Shown here piece by piece: positions 6,621 through 8,941 of a stretch of 8,941 bases of DNA. Below the pieces are notes generated by a model. The model was given only the letters and a program-made list of their open reading frames with translations, did no database searches and was not told the DNA's origin. The DNA is from Bacteroidota bacterium. Its GTDB lineage: Bacteria > Bacteroidota > Bacteroidia > Chitinophagales > Chitinophagaceae. Within the stretch, counting starts at the first letter, position 1, and each line of letters opens with the position of its first letter. The stretch covers positions 1 to 8,941 of the forward strand of contig JAEVZP010000252.1 of the NCBI GenBank assembly GCA_023392185.1, in the 5' to 3' direction. The position numbers and the translations under genes are program-made.

Positions 6621-6658
6621 CAAGTCCGCGTACGTTTTTTAGATCGACTTGTCAAGTC
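6614..6658. terminator. Palindrome pair after the DinB-like gene
   Basis: GACTTGACAAGTC (6614-6626) overlaps the stop codon, and GACTTGTCAAGTC (6646-6658) is its exact reverse complement, giving a 13-pair stem around a 19-base loop. The first copy can also fold on itself and is followed by T6 (6635-6640), so it could act as an intrinsic terminator for the + strand gene. Confidence 0.4.
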
Positions 6659-6717
6659 TGAGTATTCGCTCAAGTCTGAAAATCAGTGCATAAACCAGCA
6701 TCCGGCGGGAGACTTGT

Positions 6718-7551
6718 TTACGTATGAGGACTTGACAAGTCGGTGAACCGCGACCGCACTTCGCTGCCCAAAAACCGGCTGGCTGGCCCGTCAAAGCTTT
6801 CCGGGTTGTCGGTGGTGTAGAATACCGGATTCTCCCCCCGGCTGATTTGGTTTTCTATTTCCCGGTGTCTTCTGAAATAATCTTCCAGACTCGCCGCCAC
6901 AATGGGTCCCTGGGAAATCACCTGCACACCTGCGGGCACGTGTTCCCGGATTTTTGCTTCTAAAAGCGGGTAATGTGTGCACGCCAGCAACACCGCGTCC
7001 ATTTGGGGCGATTTTTGGATCAATTCCTGTGTGTATTTCCGGATAAAATAATCCGCGCCTTCGCTATCCTGCTCTCCGGCTTCTACCAGCGGCACCCACA
7101 ACGGACAAGCCTGCCCGTGGACTGAGATTTGGGGAAATTGATGGCTGATTTCTACTTCATACGACCCCGACTGAATCGTTCCTTTCGTGGCCAGCACGCC
7201 TACTACACCTTTTTTGGAATAATTCCCAATCACCTCTGCCGTAGGCCGGATAATGCCCAAGACCCGTTTGCCCGGCGCGAGCCTTTCCAAATCCTGTTGC
7301 TGAATGCTGCGCAAGGCCCGCGCCGAGGCCGTGTTACACGCCAGAATAATCAACGGACAGCCCTGCCGGAACATCCACTCGACACACTGAAGCGTGTACT
7401 CGTACACCGTTTCAAAAGAGCGGGCCCCGTAGGGTGCGCGCGCGTTGTCGCCGAGGTAGAGGTAGTCGTATTGCGGTAACCGCTCGTAGATAGCGCGGAA
7501 AACCGTCAGTCCGCCGTAACCGGAATCGAAAATGCCAATGGGAGCGCGCAC
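6718..7551 (-). CDS. murI: Glutamate racemase
   Basis: About 277 residues; interconverts L- and D-glutamate to supply D-Glu for peptidoglycan, in the cytoplasm, without cofactor. Family signatures: PIGIFDSGYGGLTV at the N-terminus (acid/Ser pair Asp9-Ser10), LGDNARAPYG (33-42), the first catalytic cysteine Cys72 in ACNTASA, and the second, Cys191, in ACTHYPLL. Length and all key motifs are normal. No ATG is available: an in-frame stop (7576-7578) lies upstream and only TTG (7558-7560) and GTG (7549-7551) precede the first motif. I prefer GTG because the TTG overlaps the TTACCTT promoter-like box; the TTG would add three residues. The 3' end (LSSPHT) contains a copy of the repeated palindrome. 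It is divergent from comM and convergent with the DinB-like gene. Confidence 0.95.
   Translation of the reverse strand: MRAPIGIFDSGYGGLTVFRAIYERLPQYDYLYLGDNARAPYGARSFETVYEYTLQCVEWMFRQGCPLIILACNTASARALRSIQQQDLERLAPGKRVLGIIRPTAEVIGNYSKKGVVGVLATKGTIQSGSYEVEISHQFPQISVHGQACPLWVPLVEAGEQDSEGADYFIRKYTQELIQKSPQMDAVLLACTHYPLLEAKIREHVPAGVQVISQGPIVAASLEDYFRRHREIENQISRGENPVFYTTDNPESFDGPASRFLGSEVRSRFTDLSSPHT
6729..6741. repeat. Third copy of the GACTTG-A/T-CAAGTC palindrome
   Basis: GACTTGACAAGTC lies inside the last codons of murI. It is identical to the copy at 6614-6626 and complementary to the copy at 6646-6658, with one further C-G pair (6645/6742). The middle copy can therefore pair with either neighbour. 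Half-sites also occur near 6670-6678 (TCAAGTCTG) and 6711-6717 (GACTTGT). Confidence 0.7.
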
Positions 7552-7556
7552 GGAGT

Positions 7557-7565
7557 GCAAGGTAA
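7557..7565 (-). promoter_or_regulatory. TTACCTTGC box before murI
   Basis: On the minus strand TTACCTTGC lies five bases before the preferred GTG start. TACCTTGC is close to the TAnnTTTG -7 box. If it is the promoter, the murI transcript would have almost no leader. This rests on likeness to the consensus and to the comM box. Confidence 0.35.
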
Positions 7566-7612
7566 GGAGGAGGTATCAGGTGTTAGGCGTTAAGTAGTAA
7601 GTATGAGGAAGC

Positions 7613-7692
7613 AAGTGTCAGGATGAATATGAAACAGCTGACATGACACTTAAAACATGACACATGATACATAAAACATGACCCATGCATTA
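7613..7692. repeat. Inverted and tandem repeats between murI and comM
   Basis: AAGTGTCA (7613-7620) and TGACACTT (7644-7651) form an 8-bp inverted repeat with a 23-base spacer. From 7651, a unit of 21 bases beginning TAAAACATGAC is repeated once (7651-7671, 7672-7692), the two copies matching at 16 of the first 17 positions. These lie upstream of the comM start and could hold operators, but no known site is recognised. Confidence 0.5.
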
Positions 7693-7698
7693 CCTTAG
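7690..7698 (+). promoter_or_regulatory. TTACCTTAG box before comM
   Basis: TACCTTAG (7691-7698) matches TAnnTTTG at all but one defined position and ends six bases before the comM ATG, so transcription would begin at or very near the start codon. It mirrors the box before murI. Confidence 0.35.
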
Positions 7699-7704
7699 CC
7701 TTCT

Positions 7705-8941
7705 ATGCTTGTAAAAGTTTTTGGCTCGGCGGTTATGGGGGTGGATGCGATCACCATTACCATTGAAGCGGACGCCGTTTTTGTGGAAACGCCCAGCTAT
7801 CCGATTGTGGGCCTTCCCGACAATGCCGTGAAGGAAAGCCTGGAGCGCATTTTTGCGGCGCTGAAAAACAACGGTTACAGCCGCCCGCGCCAAAAAGTGG
7901 TGATCAATATGGCTCCCGCCGATATCCGCAAAGAAGGCGCGGCCTACGACCTGCCCATTGCCATTGCAATGCTGGCCGCTTCGGAGCAAATCAAATGTCC
8001 CGACCTGGAAGCCTATGTGATGATGGGCGAGTTGTCGCTCGACGGTGCGCTGCAAGGGATCAAAGGGGCGCTGCCCATGGCCATTCAGGCGCGCAAAGAA
8101 CAATTCCGGGCGCTGGTTCTGCCCAAAGAAAATGCCCGCGAAGGCGCATTGGTCAATAATCTGGAAGTGTACGGCGCCGGCAACCTGAAAGAGGTGATCG
8201 ACATTCTGGAAGGACGCAGCAACGCCAGGCCGGTTTTTGTGGATACCCGTGAAGAATTTGCGCATGCTCAAACGCAGTACGACCTCGACTTCAACGATGT
8301 GAAAGGGCAGGAAAACGTAAAACGCGCGCTGGAAATCGCCGCCGCCGGGGGCCACAACGCCATCCTGATTGGTCCGCCCGGCGCGGGCAAAACCATGCTG
8401 GCCAAGCGCCTGCCCACCATCCTGCCGCCCCTGACGCTTCACGAAGCACTGGAGACCACCAAGATTCACTCCGTAGCCGGAAAGCTGCCGGGCAACGCCT
8501 CGCTTGTGGCGCAACGGCCGTTTCGCTCGCCGCACCACACGGTTTCCGATGCAGCGCTGGTGGGTGGAGGCGGCATTCCGCAGCCGGGCGAGATCTCCCT
8601 GGCGCATAATGGCGTGTTGTTTTTGGATGAACTGCCGGAATTCAAGCGCACGGTGCTGGAAGTGATGCGTCAGCCGATGGAAGAACGTCGCGTCACCATT
8701 TCCCGCGCGCGGCTGAGCATTGATTTTCCGGCGTCGTTTATGCTGCTGGCCTCGATGAACCCGTGTCCGTGCGGCTACTACAACCATCCGGAGCGCGACT
8801 GCACCTGTTCACCCCAGATGGTTTCCCGGTATCTCAACAAGGTTTCCGGGCCGCTGCTCGACCGCATTGACCTGCACGTAGAAGTAACGCCGGTGCCGTT
8901 TGGCGAACTGGCGTCCACGGGCCGGTCAGAGAAAAGCGAAG
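7705..8941 (+). CDS. comM: ComM/YifB family AAA+ ATPase, 3'-partial
   Basis: Open from ATG 7705-7707 to the window end: 412 codons of a protein usually about 510 long. Residues 1-170 form the Lon-protease-like ChlI N-terminal domain (SAVMGVDAITITIEADAV, IVGLPDNAVKES, INMAPADIRKEG, YDLPIAIAMLA, MGELSLDGALQ). The Mg-chelatase-type AAA+ core follows: DVKGQENVKRALEIAAAGGHN, Walker A GPPGAGKT (223-230), RPFRSPHHTVSDAALVGGG, Walker B VLFLDELPEF with Asp308-Glu309, and a Cys cluster (Cys354, 356, 366, 368) in the NPCPCG region, then the LLDRIDLHVEV motif with Arg387. In proteobacteria ComM is a hexameric helicase promoting branch migration of incoming DNA during natural transformation; the broad YifB family occurs widely, also in non-competent species. 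Frame intact throughout; the long minus-strand frame opposite is a shadow. Confidence 0.95.
   Translation, partial: MLVKVFGSAVMGVDAITITIEADAVFVETPSYPIVGLPDNAVKESLERIFAALKNNGYSRPRQKVVINMAPADIRKEGAAYDLPIAIAMLAASEQIKCPDLEAYVMMGELSLDGALQGIKGALPMAIQARKEQFRALVLPKENAREGALVNNLEVYGAGNLKEVIDILEGRSNARPVFVDTREEFAHAQTQYDLDFNDVKGQENVKRALEIAAAGGHNAILIGPPGAGKTMLAKRLPTILPPLTLHEALETTKIHSVAGKLPGNASLVAQRPFRSPHHTVSDAALVGGGGIPQPGEISLAHNGVLFLDELPEFKRTVLEVMRQPMEERRVTISRARLSIDFPASFMLLASMNPCPCGYYNHPERDCTCSPQMVSRYLNKVSGPLLDRIDLHVEVTPVPFGELASTGRSEKSE

Noticed and set aside
7690..8787. Long minus-strand open frame (365 codons) opposite comM
   Set aside because: It lies entirely antisense to clear ComM motifs (Walker A, Walker B, Cys cluster). 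Its His/Gln/Arg-rich translation is typical of a shadow frame of a GC-rich gene.

Overview
The window looks like chromosomal DNA of a moderately GC-rich member of the Bacteroidota, possibly a Saprospiria-type organism. This is inferred from several signs: WG-repeat and YARHG-lipoprotein genes, TAnnTTTG-like promoter boxes close to start codons, no Shine-Dalgarno sequences, and DUF2306 and DUF1572 proteins typical of that phylum. Nothing marks it as phage, plasmid or defence island. I saw no tRNA, rRNA, CRISPR array or transposase.

Left part (1-4000): a WG-repeat protein enters from the left edge on the + strand. Its frame breaks near base 720 and its last two repeats continue in another frame to 915. 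A strong hairpin follows, and then a convergent minus-strand run read right to left: DUF445 membrane protein, DUF2306 membrane protein, and a YARHG-domain lipoprotein. The last two are only 29 bases apart and are probably co-transcribed. All three are envelope-associated and poorly characterised.

Middle (4000-6620): selO (protein AMPylase, minus strand) with a C-terminal Cys-Ser-Ser. It is divergent from a DUF1572/DinB-like putative metalloenzyme (+ strand). The 288-base region between them is rich in structure: a GC hairpin in the selO leader, two perfect hairpins that share a core but have different arms, and a 10+10 inverted repeat overlapping the probable promoter of the DinB-like gene.

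Right part (6620-8941): the DinB-like gene converges on murI (glutamate racemase, minus strand). Three copies of a 13-base near-palindrome span the junction. murI is divergent from comM (YifB-family AAA+ ATPase, + strand), which runs off the right edge. Both starts lie just downstream of a TTACCTT box.

Across the left two thirds, the 8-base palindrome TTCCGGAA occurs ten times, in coding and non-coding DNA and in all three codon phases, far more than chance predicts. The genes do not form one pathway. The most unusual content is the repeat and palindrome layer, not a new gene system.
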